This document shows, one piece after another, positions 6,377-13,918 of a DNA stretch of 14,041 nt. Under the pieces are notes generated by a model. The model did no database searches, was not told the origin of the DNA, and was given only the letters and a program-made list of their open reading frames with translations. The position numbers and the translations under genes were made by a program. The DNA is from Verrucomicrobiota bacterium. GTDB lineage: Bacteria; Verrucomicrobiota; Verrucomicrobiia; Verrucomicrobiales; Akkermansiaceae. The stretch spans positions 1 through 14,041 of the forward strand of contig WBXE01000039.1 in assembly GCA_008932955.1 (NCBI GenBank). The letters are read 5' to 3'. Each line of letters begins with the position of its first letter. Within the stretch, counting starts at the first letter, position 1.

Positions 6377-6953
6377 GCAGCGCACGCTACCACTTCTCCT
6401 CATCCTCGGTTTGCTCCTGGTGTTTCGCATCCTCGGTGCCGCGTTTCCCGAGACGATGCCAAATTTCCAGCCGCTGGCGGCTCTGTTCTTCTGTGGTGCC
6501 CTGATGGCTGGCGGTTGGCGCGGTTTTATACTACCACTCGCGGTCTGGATCATCAGCTACCCACTGCCGGGCTTGTTCCAAAGCGGCCCGGTGAGCGACC
6601 CACTCGTTTTCGGCTGCACCCTGCTTGCCTTTGGGCTCACCTTCAGTATTGGCAAGTCGCTGGCCAGCCGCGGCCTGCCGACGGTATTGCTTGGCTCGCT
6701 GACGGCGGCGCTGAGTTTTCATCTTCTGACCAATGGGGCGGCCTGGCTGTTTGATCCGCGCTACGCCAAAACCCTCGGCGGCCTGCTCCAATCACTGTGG
6801 ACTGGCGCAGCCGGCGCACCAGTTCCTTCTTGGGTGTTCCTGCGCAATTTTGCTGCCGCCAACCTCCTGTTCACCGGGATTTTCCTCAGCGCCCGAATCT
6901 GCCTGCCACGCTTTGTTGGCTCCTCCGCTGCCACTTCCGCCCCGGCCCATTGA
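6375..6953 (+). CDS. DUF6580-like integral membrane protein
   Basis: A 192-residue, strongly hydrophobic protein with about six predicted membrane segments (roughly 4-22, 33-50, 51-68, 78-93, 102-120 and 157-178). The segment PNFQPLAALFFCGALMAGGW right after the first helix, followed by WIISYPLPGLF, resembles DUF6580, a family of small inner-membrane proteins related in shape to substrate-binding subunits of ECF transporters; the substrate is unknown. The stop codon is 21 bp before pdhA on the same strand, so the two may be cotranscribed, but no functional link to pyruvate dehydrogenase is evident. There is no Shine-Dalgarno sequence; a CATAGT 7 bp before the ATG could be a -10 element giving a leaderless transcript. 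Family assignment is from motif recognition. Confidence 0.72.
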   Translation: MQRTLPLLLILGLLLVFRILGAAFPETMPNFQPLAALFFCGALMAGGWRGFILPLAVWIISYPLPGLFQSGPVSDPLVFGCTLLAFGLTFSIGKSLASRGLPTVLLGSLTAALSFHLLTNGAAWLFDPRYAKTLGGLLQSLWTGAAGAPVPSWVFLRNFAAANLLFTGIFLSARICLPRFVGSSAATSAPAH

Positions 6954-6974
6954 ATCACCCTCGCCCATCGCCTC

Positions 6975-8051
6975 ATGTCCAGCGCTTCCCTGCCCACCCT
7001 CGATTTCGGCAACTCAGCCGTCAATCAAAGCCTCAGCACCGATGAAAAAATCGGCCTTTTCACCCTGATGGTGCGCATCCGCCGCTTTGAGCAAGCGGCC
7101 CTCAAGTATTACAACGCCGGTAAAATGGGTGGTTTCCTCCACCTCTACATCGGGCAGGAAGCCGTCGCCGTCGGCACCATTTCCCTGGCCGGACCTGACG
7201 ACCACTTCATCACCGCCTACCGCGATCACGGCCATGCCCTGGCCGTCGGCATGGGCATGAACGAGTGCATGGCCGAAATGTTCGGCAAACAAACCGGTTG
7301 CTCCAAGGGCAAGGGCGGGTCCATGCACTTTTTCGCGCCCGACAAAAACTTCTGGGGCGGCCATGGCATCGTCGCCGGTCAGACGCCGCTGGGCCTCGGC
7401 CTCGCCTTCGGTCTCAAATACCTCGAGCGCGAAGGCTGCTGCCTGTGTTACCTCGGTGATGGTGCGGTCAATCAAGGCACTTTCCATGAATCACTCAACC
7501 TATCCGGATTATTTGAGATCCCCGTTGTTTTCGTGATTGAGAACAACGGCTACTCGATGGGCACCTCCCAAGAGCGCTCGTCGGCCTACACCGGCTGTCT
7601 CGCGCAACGTGCCGAGGCCTATGGCATCGCTTGGGACGTCATCGACGGCTCCGACGTGTATGAGGTGCGGGCCAAAACCCACGTGGCCATGGAGCGTGCC
7701 CGCAAGCAGCACAAGCCCACCCTTCTCGAGATTGATACCTATCGTTACTACGGCCACAGTGTTGCCGACGCCAACGCCAAAAAGTACCGCACGCCGGAGG
7801 AAATCGAGAACTACAAACAAAATCACGACCCCATCAGCCTGCTGCGCCGTCGCCTACTCAGCGAAGGCTTGCTCACTGAAGCCAGTGCCGACGCCATCCA
7901 GCTAGCGGCGGCCGAGGAAGCCGCTGCCGCGGTTAAGTTTGCAGATGAGGCACCGATCCCAACCCTCGCCGATATCAGCACCGACGTGTACTGGGAAACC
8001 GATCACAACACCCCGGCCGCACAAATCGGCCGCCATTTCTTCAACGACTAA
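6975..8051 (+). CDS. pdhA: Pyruvate dehydrogenase E1 component, alpha subunit
   Basis: A 358-residue alpha subunit of the two-subunit (alpha2beta2) thiamine-diphosphate E1, which decarboxylates pyruvate and transfers the acetyl group to the lipoyl arm of E2. The thiamine-binding motif begins GDGAVNQGTFHES at residue 161 and ends in ENN at 189-191. Other family marks are YIGQEAVAVG near 58-67, YRDHGHALA at 82, KGKGGSMHFF at 111-120 and the substrate-side loop TYRYYGHSVADAN near 257. The length is typical. It is followed by pdhB 53 bp downstream, and pdhC further on, which supports pyruvate rather than branched-chain oxo acids as the substrate. Sequence style is close to the mitochondrial/alphaproteobacterial type of E1, in contrast to the single-chain AceE of E. 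coli. No clear ribosome binding site precedes the ATG. Confidence 0.95.
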   Translation: MSSASLPTLDFGNSAVNQSLSTDEKIGLFTLMVRIRRFEQAALKYYNAGKMGGFLHLYIGQEAVAVGTISLAGPDDHFITAYRDHGHALAVGMGMNECMAEMFGKQTGCSKGKGGSMHFFAPDKNFWGGHGIVAGQTPLGLGLAFGLKYLEREGCCLCYLGDGAVNQGTFHESLNLSGLFEIPVVFVIENNGYSMGTSQERSSAYTGCLAQRAEAYGIAWDVIDGSDVYEVRAKTHVAMERARKQHKPTLLEIDTYRYYGHSVADANAKKYRTPEEIENYKQNHDPISLLRRRLLSEGLLTEASADAIQLAAAEEAAAAVKFADEAPIPTLADISTDVYWETDHNTPAAQIGRHFFND

Positions 8052-8104
8052 GCTCTTACTATAGATCTAGTAATTCAACCCCAACAGGATTTTTTTAGGC
8101 AACC

Positions 8105-9088
8105 ATGTCCCGTACCCTTACTTACCGCGCGGCCCTTCGCGAAGGCCTTGATGAAGAACTCGCCCGCGATCCTAACGTGGTTATCATGGGCGAGGAAGTC
8201 GCCCAATACAACGGGGCCTACAAAGTCACCGAGGGCCTGTGGAAAAAATGGGGCAGCAAGCGGATTTTTGACACGCCGATTTCCGAGGCCGGCTTTATTG
8301 GCATGGGCATCGGCGCCTCGATGCTTGGCGTGCGTCCGGTGATGGAACTCATGTTCTGGTCGTTCCACTCGGTGGCGTTCGATCAACTCGTCAACAACGC
8401 GGCCTGTATGCGGTACATGTCTGGCGGTCTTTGCCACTGCCCGATTGTGGTGCGCGGTCCGGCCAATGGTGGCACGGGAGTGGGAGCCACCCACTCACAC
8501 GTTCCCGAGGCGATGTTTGCGGCCTTTCCCGGCCTCAAAGTCTGCGTTCCAGCAACCCCAGCGGATGCCAAAGGTCTAATCAAAGCCGCCATCCGCGACA
8601 ACGATCCAGTGTATGTGATGGAAAATACCCTGCTCTATGGCAATACCGGCGAGGTGCCTGATTTGGAAGACGGCGACCACCTCGTCCCGCTGGGCTTGGC
8701 CGATATCAAACGCGAGGGCACTGATGTGTCCCTCATCGCCCACGGCCGCTCCGTGATCCAAAGCCTGGCCGCTGCGGAGATCCTCGAGGCCGAACATGGC
8801 ATCCGTTGTGAGGTTCTCGACTTGCGCTCGATCCGCCCGCTGGATCAAGACGCCATTCTCAAGACCGTGCGCAAGACTCACCGCGTCGTTCTAGTCGATG
8901 AATCCAAACCCTTTGGCGGGGTCTCGGCCATGGTTGGCATGCTCATTCAGGAACACGCCTTCGATGCCTTGGATGCCCCAATCAAGCGCGTTTGTTCGAT
9001 CGATGCACCGGCAATTTACTCGCCGCATATCGAACATGAGCAATTGCCCAATCCCCAGCGAATCGTCGCCAAGGTCCTAACGTTCTAG
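8105..9088 (+). CDS. pdhB: Pyruvate dehydrogenase E1 component, beta subunit
   Basis: A 327-residue beta subunit that pairs with PdhA to build the E1 active site. The glutamate that activates thiamine diphosphate lies at E61 in TPISEAGF; the conserved active-site histidine is H130 in GVGATHSHVPEAMF. Further matches to the family are MGEEVAQYNGAYKVTEG near 28-44, AACMRYMSGG near 99-108, AKGLIKAAIRDNDPVYVMEN in the middle, and the C-terminal transketolase-type domain with VVLVDESKPFGGVSA. Length is standard and there are no internal breaks. It follows pdhA by 53 bp and likely shares its transcript. A short AGG sits 6 bp before the ATG. The E2 gene is not adjacent: two small lipobox genes and a terminator intervene. 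Confidence 0.96.
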   Translation: MSRTLTYRAALREGLDEELARDPNVVIMGEEVAQYNGAYKVTEGLWKKWGSKRIFDTPISEAGFIGMGIGASMLGVRPVMELMFWSFHSVAFDQLVNNAACMRYMSGGLCHCPIVVRGPANGGTGVGATHSHVPEAMFAAFPGLKVCVPATPADAKGLIKAAIRDNDPVYVMENTLLYGNTGEVPDLEDGDHLVPLGLADIKREGTDVSLIAHGRSVIQSLAAAEILEAEHGIRCEVLDLRSIRPLDQDAILKTVRKTHRVVLVDESKPFGGVSAMVGMLIQEHAFDALDAPIKRVCSIDAPAIYSPHIEHEQLPNPQRIVAKVLTF

Positions 9089-9215
9089 TGATTAGCCGGG
9101 TTGCGCTGGCCGCAAACCGCTCACTTAGCCCTAGATTTCACCGTTGTACTTGAATTTCCAATTCGCGGGTCTTTTTCATTGCCAAGTCTCGCAGGCTTTC
9201 TACCATACCGCCGCC

Positions 9216-9287
9216 ATGCAGCATTTCCTCTCTATCACCGCTTTAGTCATCGGTGTTTTTAGCCTTGCCTCGTGCTGCTGCATGTAA
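9216..9287 (+). CDS. Very small lipopeptide gene (23 residues)
   Basis: A 23-codon frame starting ATG at 9216 and ending TAA encodes MQHFLSITALVIGVFSLASC followed by Cys-Cys-Met. It is a complete lipoprotein signal peptide: short n-region, hydrophobic core, and lipobox Leu-Ala-Ser-Cys with the cysteine at position 20. Signal peptidase II would leave a mature lipidated tetrapeptide CCCM. The next gene, a 141-residue lipoprotein, has its lipobox cysteine at the same position and the similar CCSM sequence, so this may be a decayed or minimal paralogue. There is no ribosome binding site, but that is common for genes in this window. It could also be a chance frame; codon-level conservation would settle it. 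Confidence 0.42.
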   Translation: MQHFLSITALVIGVFSLASCCCM

Positions 9288-9330
9288 TCCAAGCTGCTCC
9301 TCTTCAAACCTAACCACCAATTAATCGCCC

Positions 9331-9756
9331 ATGAAAAATTTATTCATGCTTGTTGCCCTAGCTGGCGCTGCCCTCGGCCTTTCCTCCTGTTGCTCGATGT
9401 TCGGTAAACATAACAACACCGATGGCTATCGCACTGAAACCTATCAAGTGAAAACATGGGGCTACGATACCGTCACCGAGCAAGTTCTGGTCAAGGGTGG
9501 CACTAAGAGCTGCAAAGAAGGGCTGGTTGTCACCGTCACCAAGAAAGTTCCGCGCTACAAGACCGTCACCAAAAAAGTGCGGATCAGTAGTGGGCCTAAC
9601 GTCCAGATGTACTGCCCGAAAAAGGATAGCGGTGGCAGCACCTCCGAAGAAACTTTGAGAATGAGCAGTGCACAAGGCTCGTCCGGCAGCCCCAATATCG
9701 GCTTGATGCCGACCATGCGTGCGCTGCCTCTTGAGGAAAAGAAAGCCACTCCCTAA
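9331..9756 (+). CDS. Lipoprotein of unknown function
   Basis: A 141-residue predicted lipoprotein. The signal sequence ends in the lipobox Leu-Ser-Ser-Cys with C20 as the lipidation site, followed by a second Cys. The mature part contains a short internal repeat, YDTVTEQV and YKTVTKKV, within a Lys/Thr/Val-rich section (about 50-90) that suggests beta structure, two more cysteines (in TKSCKEG and QMYCPKK) and a Ser/Gly-rich, probably disordered C-terminus. I do not recognise a named family. It lies between pdhB and pdhC, closed by a strong terminator just after the stop, so it may be read through from pdhAB or have its own promoter. An envelope role is likely; nothing links it to pyruvate oxidation. 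Confidence 0.85.
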   Translation: MKNLFMLVALAGAALGLSSCCSMFGKHNNTDGYRTETYQVKTWGYDTVTEQVLVKGGTKSCKEGLVVTVTKKVPRYKTVTKKVRISSGPNVQMYCPKKDSGGSTSEETLRMSSAQGSSGSPNIGLMPTMRALPLEEKKATP

Positions 9757-9780
9757 TCCGGCATCCCCAACAACAATTTC

Positions 9781-9816
9781 AAAGCGCGGTGCTGCCTTGG
9801 CACGCCGCGCTTTTTT
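9781..9816 (+). terminator. Rho-independent terminator
   Basis: AAAGCGCGG pairs with CCGCGCTTT (nine bp), continued inward by TGC/GCA past a two-base bulge around a short loop, followed by a run of six T. It sits 25 bp after the lipoprotein stop codon and 83 bp before the pdhC start. It would separate the pdhA-pdhB-lipoprotein transcript from pdhC. Confidence 0.88.
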
Positions 9817-9898
9817 CGTCACCTTCCCAGCGGTAAAAAGGCTGGAAATATCTTCTCTTTGCTCCATCTTGCCCCAAGCCCACCCCCCCCTAATAGCC

Positions 9899-11221
9899 AT
9901 GCCTGTGAATATTGATATGCCTAAACTCTCGGATACCATGACCGAGGGAACCCTCCTCAAATGGCACAAACAAGTCGGTGATACCATTGAGATTGGTGAC
10001 ATCCTGGCCGAGATCGAAACAGATAAAGCGACCATGGAAATGGAAGCATTCGATGATGGCATCCTCACTCATATCCTCATCGAGGAGGGACAAAAAGCCA
10101 CCATTGGCAGTGTTCTAGCAGTCCTCAATGGTCTGGCAGTCGGCTCTACCAGCGCCGCCGCAACTTCTCTATCCAGTCCGCTGGCACCGCCAGCTGCGGC
10201 TACCCCAGTGTGCGTAGCAGAAGCGACACCCACGCCACCGCCTGTGGCATGTGACTCGGATCGCATCAAAGTATCGCCACTTGCGCGCAAGCTCGCCGAG
10301 GAGTTGCGCATCGACCTCAGCAAGCTCACCGGCAGTGGCCCGGGCGGCCGCATCGTTGCTGCAGACATTCAAACAGCGTCTGCCAAAACCACCGCTGCTA
10401 TGACACCCTCCAATGAGGCGACTGCCGCAGCCGCTCTGACCGCCTCGATCAAAACACGATCATTCTCCGCGCCAGCACAGGCTGTGCAGCCCACCGCGCC
10501 AGGCCAAGCGGCTGTACCCGTGGTCAATAAGGGCGATGAAATGGTCCCGCTCAGCAGCTTGCGGAAAATCATAGCCTCGCGCCTGTTGCTTTCCAAGCAA
10601 ACCATCCCGCATTTCTATCTTCACCTGGAAGTGGACGCCGCAGCGCTCACGGATTTGCGCAAACTCGTCAATGATCAAACCGCACAAACCCACGGCAACA
10701 AATACTCGCTCAACGATTTCATCTTGCTCGCCGTAGTCCAGGCCATTAACGCTGTCCCTGCCATCAACTCTGCGTTCGCAGGCGATTCGATCATCCGCTA
10801 CAAGCACATTGGCCTGTCGGTAGCCATTGCCCTTGAAGACGGCCTGGTGACACCGGTGATCAAACTGGCGGAAACCAAATCGTTACTCAGTATTTCCCGA
10901 GAAGTCAAAGATTTGGCCAGTCGTGCCAAAGAGCGCAAACTCAGACCCGATGAATTTGACGGCGGTACCATCACCATCTCCAACCTTGGTGCCTGGGGTA
11001 TCGAATCCTTTGATGCCATCATCAACCCTCCTCAAGCCGCCATTCTCTCGATCGGTGCCGCTATAGAAAAACCTGTCGTCAAGGACGGTAAGATCGTCCC
11101 CGGTCTACGCATGAATATTGGCCTGTCATGCGATCATCGCGTCATCGATGGTGCCATCGGTGCCCAATTCCTTGCTGAAGTCAAACGTCTCATCGAGCAC
11201 CCTGCAGTGATGCTCTTATGA
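9899..11221 (+). CDS. pdhC: Dihydrolipoamide acetyltransferase, pyruvate dehydrogenase E2
   Basis: A 440-residue E2 core protein that carries the acetyl group on a lipoyl lysine and passes it to coenzyme A. Residues 1-77 are one lipoyl domain with the modified lysine K43 in EIETDKATMEME. An Ala/Pro-rich hinge (about 80-118) leads to the peripheral-subunit-binding domain at 123-158 (VSPLARKLAEELRIDL and GSGPGGRI). A second hinge follows, then the catalytic domain from about 213 to the end, with the active-site motif DHRVIDG (H413, D417). The start is at 9899, because the frame upstream reads through the terminator and is not lipoyl-like. A run of eight C lies at 9883-9890, just before the start. 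The gene follows an intrinsic terminator, so it needs its own promoter, which I could not place. No E3 gene follows; lpd must lie elsewhere. Confidence 0.95.
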   Translation: MPVNIDMPKLSDTMTEGTLLKWHKQVGDTIEIGDILAEIETDKATMEMEAFDDGILTHILIEEGQKATIGSVLAVLNGLAVGSTSAAATSLSSPLAPPAAATPVCVAEATPTPPPVACDSDRIKVSPLARKLAEELRIDLSKLTGSGPGGRIVAADIQTASAKTTAAMTPSNEATAAAALTASIKTRSFSAPAQAVQPTAPGQAAVPVVNKGDEMVPLSSLRKIIASRLLLSKQTIPHFYLHLEVDAAALTDLRKLVNDQTAQTHGNKYSLNDFILLAVVQAINAVPAINSAFAGDSIIRYKHIGLSVAIALEDGLVTPVIKLAETKSLLSISREVKDLASRAKERKLRPDEFDGGTITISNLGAWGIESFDAIINPPQAAILSIGAAIEKPVVKDGKIVPGLRMNIGLSCDHRVIDGAIGAQFLAEVKRLIEHPAVMLL

Positions 11222-11263
11222 TTAATAATTGATTTTTGAAACCATAAGATCATCACCGTAATA

Positions 11264-11418
11264 GTGTGAACAACCCAGTGATTTCGCCGTTCCACACTTT
11301 CACCATGCGGGTTCCACGGCTAGAATAACTTGCGAAGCCATGAGCATAAGATCCCGGTAAGCCCACTAGAGCGAAAGCCAACCCCGGCTTTTCCCAGATC
11401 CTTCCGGGTTGTTCACAC
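11264..11418. repeat. 155-bp segment bounded by 13-bp inverted repeats
   Basis: gtgtgaacaaccc (11264-11276) and its exact reverse complement gggttgttcacac (11406-11418) bracket 129 bp of non-coding DNA between pdhC and pyrE. Inside are a smaller stem, AAAGCC/GGCTTT at 11374-11391, and a GCCGT/ACGGC pair at 11288-11323. No target-site duplication is evident. It may be a miniature inverted-repeat element, a structured RNA, or the combined 3' end of pdhC and leader of pyrE. The only reading frame across it is short and unlike known proteins. Confidence 0.7.
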
Positions 11419-11474
11419 GCCACGCACAAACTATTCAAGCTTGCACCCGCGGAGGAATTTTTTCACCTTCGTCT

Positions 11475-12044
11475 ATGCACCAAACCGTCGCCGCACTTCG
11501 AGCCCTGCTCCTGGAAAAATCCGTTCGCACCGGAACCTTTACCCTTGCTTCAGGTCAACAAAGCGACCTCTACATCGACTGCCGGGTGACTGCGCTCGAC
11601 CCCTTTGGTGCCAATCTGATAGGTGACATCGGTTGGCACACCGTGCGCTCAAAAATTCATTCTTCGCACCTCAAAATTGATGCGATTGGCGGCATGACGC
11701 TGGGTGCAGATCCGATTTCCCTGGCCGTCGGCATGACCTCCGCACGCAACCACCCAGCCGAGGCTCTGCAGGTGTTCACCGTCCGCAAAGAACCCAAGGG
11801 CCACGGCCGGGGCCGCCAAATCGAAGGTAATTTTCATTCCGGCAATACCGTTATTGTCGTCGATGACGTCATCACCACTGGCGGCTCCACCCTTAAAGCC
11901 ATCGACGTGATCGAGAGCGAGGGCGGCAAAGTCGCCTTTGCCTTGGTACTTGTCGACCGGGAAGAAGGCGGCCGTCAAGCGATCGAAGCGCGCGGTATTC
12001 CCGTGGTTTGTCTCTTCACGCGCAGCACTTTGCTCGAAGAATAA
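11475..12044 (+). CDS. pyrE: Orotate phosphoribosyltransferase
   Basis: A 189-residue enzyme of pyrimidine synthesis that joins orotate and PRPP to make orotidine 5'-phosphate in the cytoplasm. The PRPP-binding signature VIVVDDVITTGGST is at residues 127-139; the catalytic flexible loop is RKEPKGHGRGRQIEG at 104-118, and the N-terminal SGQQSDLYIDCR segment contacts orotate. The start at 11475 (MHQTVAAL) is chosen for agreement with the family; a TTG at 11409 would add a stretch lying inside the upstream inverted repeat. GGAGGA at 11451-11456 is 18 bp from the ATG, too far for an ideal ribosome binding site. The gene stands alone between pdhC and an OmpA-domain gene, without other pyr genes. 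Confidence 0.95.
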   Translation: MHQTVAALRALLLEKSVRTGTFTLASGQQSDLYIDCRVTALDPFGANLIGDIGWHTVRSKIHSSHLKIDAIGGMTLGADPISLAVGMTSARNHPAEALQVFTVRKEPKGHGRGRQIEGNFHSGNTVIVVDDVITTGGSTLKAIDVIESEGGKVAFALVLVDREEGGRQAIEARGIPVVCLFTRSTLLEE

Positions 12045-12152
12045 GCTTGCAGCTCGTGATTTCTAACACCATATTCGACCTTCGAGACACGAGTTGTATG
12101 GCCGGGGTATCTCACGTCGCTGGATCTTAGCCGGGTCATCAGCCCTAATTTT

Positions 12153-13520
12153 ATGCAACGCTTTAAAGTATCCGTTTTTTTCCTGGCTCTCGCCGCCGTG
12201 CTCGCGCTCACCGCGATTGGCTTGTTCATCTACCGCACAAGCGCCTTGCGTGAGTCCCAGCAGGCCCAGGCCTTGCCAGAGCCATCCACTGTTGCAGCAG
12301 CTGCAGGCGTCGCGCCAGCACCTGCCGAGCGCCCGCCAGCCACGGCGGATAAAGCCTCTCCCACGGCGCCGCCTATGCCACATGACGGCCAAGCCACGCC
12401 ACCGGCGAATCTGCCCGCGGTGGCCGTCGCCAAAGTGGATCCAAAGCAACTGGTCACCGAAGTGGTGAAAAGCCTCGAGACGGCCGACTACGACGGATTG
12501 GCGCGGATGCTTGGCAAGGACGCCTGCGATGCCAAAACCATCGAGCTTCTCAAAACTCTAGCCAGTTCGCACCCAATTAAAATCAAAGCGCAAAACGGCA
12601 TCCGCGAGGTGGGCGAACTGGAACTCAACGCCCTTTCCCGCTGGTCGCTCACACTAGAAGGCGCGGAACCCGGACGTGACCACATTTTCCTTGATCTGCG
12701 CAATGCCAACGGCAAATGGTCCATTGCCAAAATCACTTTGCCGGCCTTACCCGAACAAGTTCTCCCGGCCACTCTCACGGGTGATTCGCTGGCGATCGCG
12801 GATGCCTTTATCCAGGCCGTCTTGCTACTAAATTTTGAGATAGCACGAGGCTTCGTCGATTCCAAGTCCCTCTCAGAAACCAAAATCGCCGCCCTCTGCA
12901 TTCTCTTCGAAGAGGGCAAGTACCAACTTCGCCCGACCAAGCCCTTGCGCGCCATGTTTCATCGTGGCGACACCATCGGTTATCTAGCCAATCTCCAAAC
13001 TCCGGATGCCTCCCAAACCGCTCAGTTCGCCCTCAACCTGCGCCGAGCGCCCGCTCAAGAAAAATGGCGGATCACTGAAATCAATCTCGACCAACTCCTA
13101 GCTGATTACGCCAGCCGCGTCGCCGGTGGCGATGTCTATTACTCACCCCTGGTCAAAAATCCCCAGGGCGGCGACACGCTCGCCCTCTACTTCGAGTTCG
13201 ACGAAGACCAAATCAATCCCCGCACCCGCCGCCAATTGCAGATTGTCAGCCATATTCTGCGCGCGGATCCCGCCAAGAAAATCACCCTCAGCGGCTACAC
13301 CGACGCCCTTGGCACCATTCATTACAACAACCAACTTTCTGCCCGCCGGGCCGCTACCGTCCGCGATTTCCTCGCCGCCGCTGGTGTCGCGCCTTCACAA
13401 ATCGTGACCTTTGCCAAGGGTGCCAGTCAGCCGCGCCGCCCTAACGTCACCGCCACCGGCCATGACGATCCGGTCGGCCGCCGCGCCAATCGCCGCACCG
13501 AAATCTATCTCGATTTCTAA
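12153..13520 (+). CDS. Membrane-anchored OmpA-domain protein
   Basis: A 455-residue protein with an N-terminal membrane anchor (about 6-27), an Ala/Pro-rich periplasmic linker (about 33-95), a central region and a C-terminal OmpA-type peptidoglycan-binding domain at about 345-455. In the last domain, FEFDEDQINP starts the fold, and the residues that bind meso-diaminopimelate are recognisable: D384 in GYTDALGT and R399 in LSARRAATV, 15 residues apart as in E. coli OmpA; the end GRRANRRTEIYLDF is typical. The central part has two stretches that look like repeated small alpha/beta folds, each closing with a Lys-Trp (GKWSIAKITL and EKWRITEINL), reminiscent of DUF4878-like domains; this is an inference. 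It probably tethers the inner membrane to the cell wall. There is no clear ribosome binding site. Confidence 0.88.
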   Translation: MQRFKVSVFFLALAAVLALTAIGLFIYRTSALRESQQAQALPEPSTVAAAAGVAPAPAERPPATADKASPTAPPMPHDGQATPPANLPAVAVAKVDPKQLVTEVVKSLETADYDGLARMLGKDACDAKTIELLKTLASSHPIKIKAQNGIREVGELELNALSRWSLTLEGAEPGRDHIFLDLRNANGKWSIAKITLPALPEQVLPATLTGDSLAIADAFIQAVLLLNFEIARGFVDSKSLSETKIAALCILFEEGKYQLRPTKPLRAMFHRGDTIGYLANLQTPDASQTAQFALNLRRAPAQEKWRITEINLDQLLADYASRVAGGDVYYSPLVKNPQGGDTLALYFEFDEDQINPRTRRQLQIVSHILRADPAKKITLSGYTDALGTIHYNNQLSARRAATVRDFLAAAGVAPSQIVTFAKGASQPRRPNVTATGHDDPVGRRANRRTEIYLDF

Positions 13521-13522
13521 TT

Positions 13523-13542
13523 GGGACGACGGCCCCGTTCCC
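13523..13542 (+). terminator. Weak hairpin after OmpA-domain gene
   Basis: GGGA-(CG)-ACG and CGT-TCCC form a short bulged stem three bases after the stop codon. It lacks a T-tract, so it is at best a weak or protein-dependent terminator between the converging OmpA-domain and toxin-like genes. Confidence 0.25.
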
Positions 13543-13570
13543 TGAGCCAAGACGCATGGACCATGCCGGC

Positions 13571-13780
13571 TCAGATTACAGAAAACGCATTGCAAGCGAT
13601 CCTCGAGACCCACTGATTGACGAGCAAATCGGCGTTTGCCAACTGCGAAGTCACAGACACGACAAACAGGTCGCCTGGCCAGCTTCCAAAGCCCACCACA
13701 ATAGCGGGCCTCACCTTCGAACTGCTCAAATCCGTGAACGGAATCGGCAACAAGACCACATCATAGCGTGAGCAGATCAT
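13571..13780 (-). pseudogene. MazF/PemK-like toxin, C-terminally truncated
   Basis: A 69-residue frame that begins like the MazF/PemK family of mRNA-cleaving toxins: YDVVLLPIPFTDLSSSKVRPAIVV matches the usual D.V.vpfPFTDl..sK.RPAlVv opening with its conserved Arg-Pro, and FVVSVTSQ matches the next strand. After about residue 56 the expected tail (a Trp, then an AGL..PS..R segment and a final helix) is replaced by VSRIACNAFSVI and a stop, so roughly 40-50 residues are missing and no other frame restores them. It is therefore probably a broken gene. It converges on the OmpA-domain gene and its start overlaps an antitoxin-like tail. Confidence 0.68.
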
Positions 13781-13850
13781 TGTAAATGTCGTCGACTGTG
13801 TTATCCCAGACCCTCATGAGCGAACGTTGGCCCTGGTCCAGCCAAGCTCG
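13761..13850 (-). pseudogene. Antitoxin-like C-terminal tail
   Basis: A 29-codon open stretch, ending in TGA at 13763-13761, reads AWLDQGQRSLMRVWDN then TVDDIYNDLLTL. The Val-Trp-Asp-Asn ... Asp-Asp-x-Tyr-Asn-Asp-Leu ending is typical of antitoxins encoded upstream of MazF/PemK-like toxins. It overlaps the toxin start by 20 bp, as usual in such modules. In-frame TAG at 13853-13851, inside a 10-bp palindrome (ctagcgctag), cuts it off, and I find no antitoxin N-terminus in the other frames up to 13918. It is best read as the remainder of a deleted or degraded gene. Confidence 0.5.
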
Positions 13851-13918
13851 CTAGCGCTAGTGCCGCGTTCAAAATCCATCCTCCCGCTGCCCATCGGCAC
13901 GCGCGTCCGCTTGCTGCC

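Noticed and set aside
9719..9898. N-terminal extension of the pdhC frame
   Set aside because: It would run through the lipoprotein gene end and the terminator hairpin, and the lipoyl domain begins immediately at the 9899 start.
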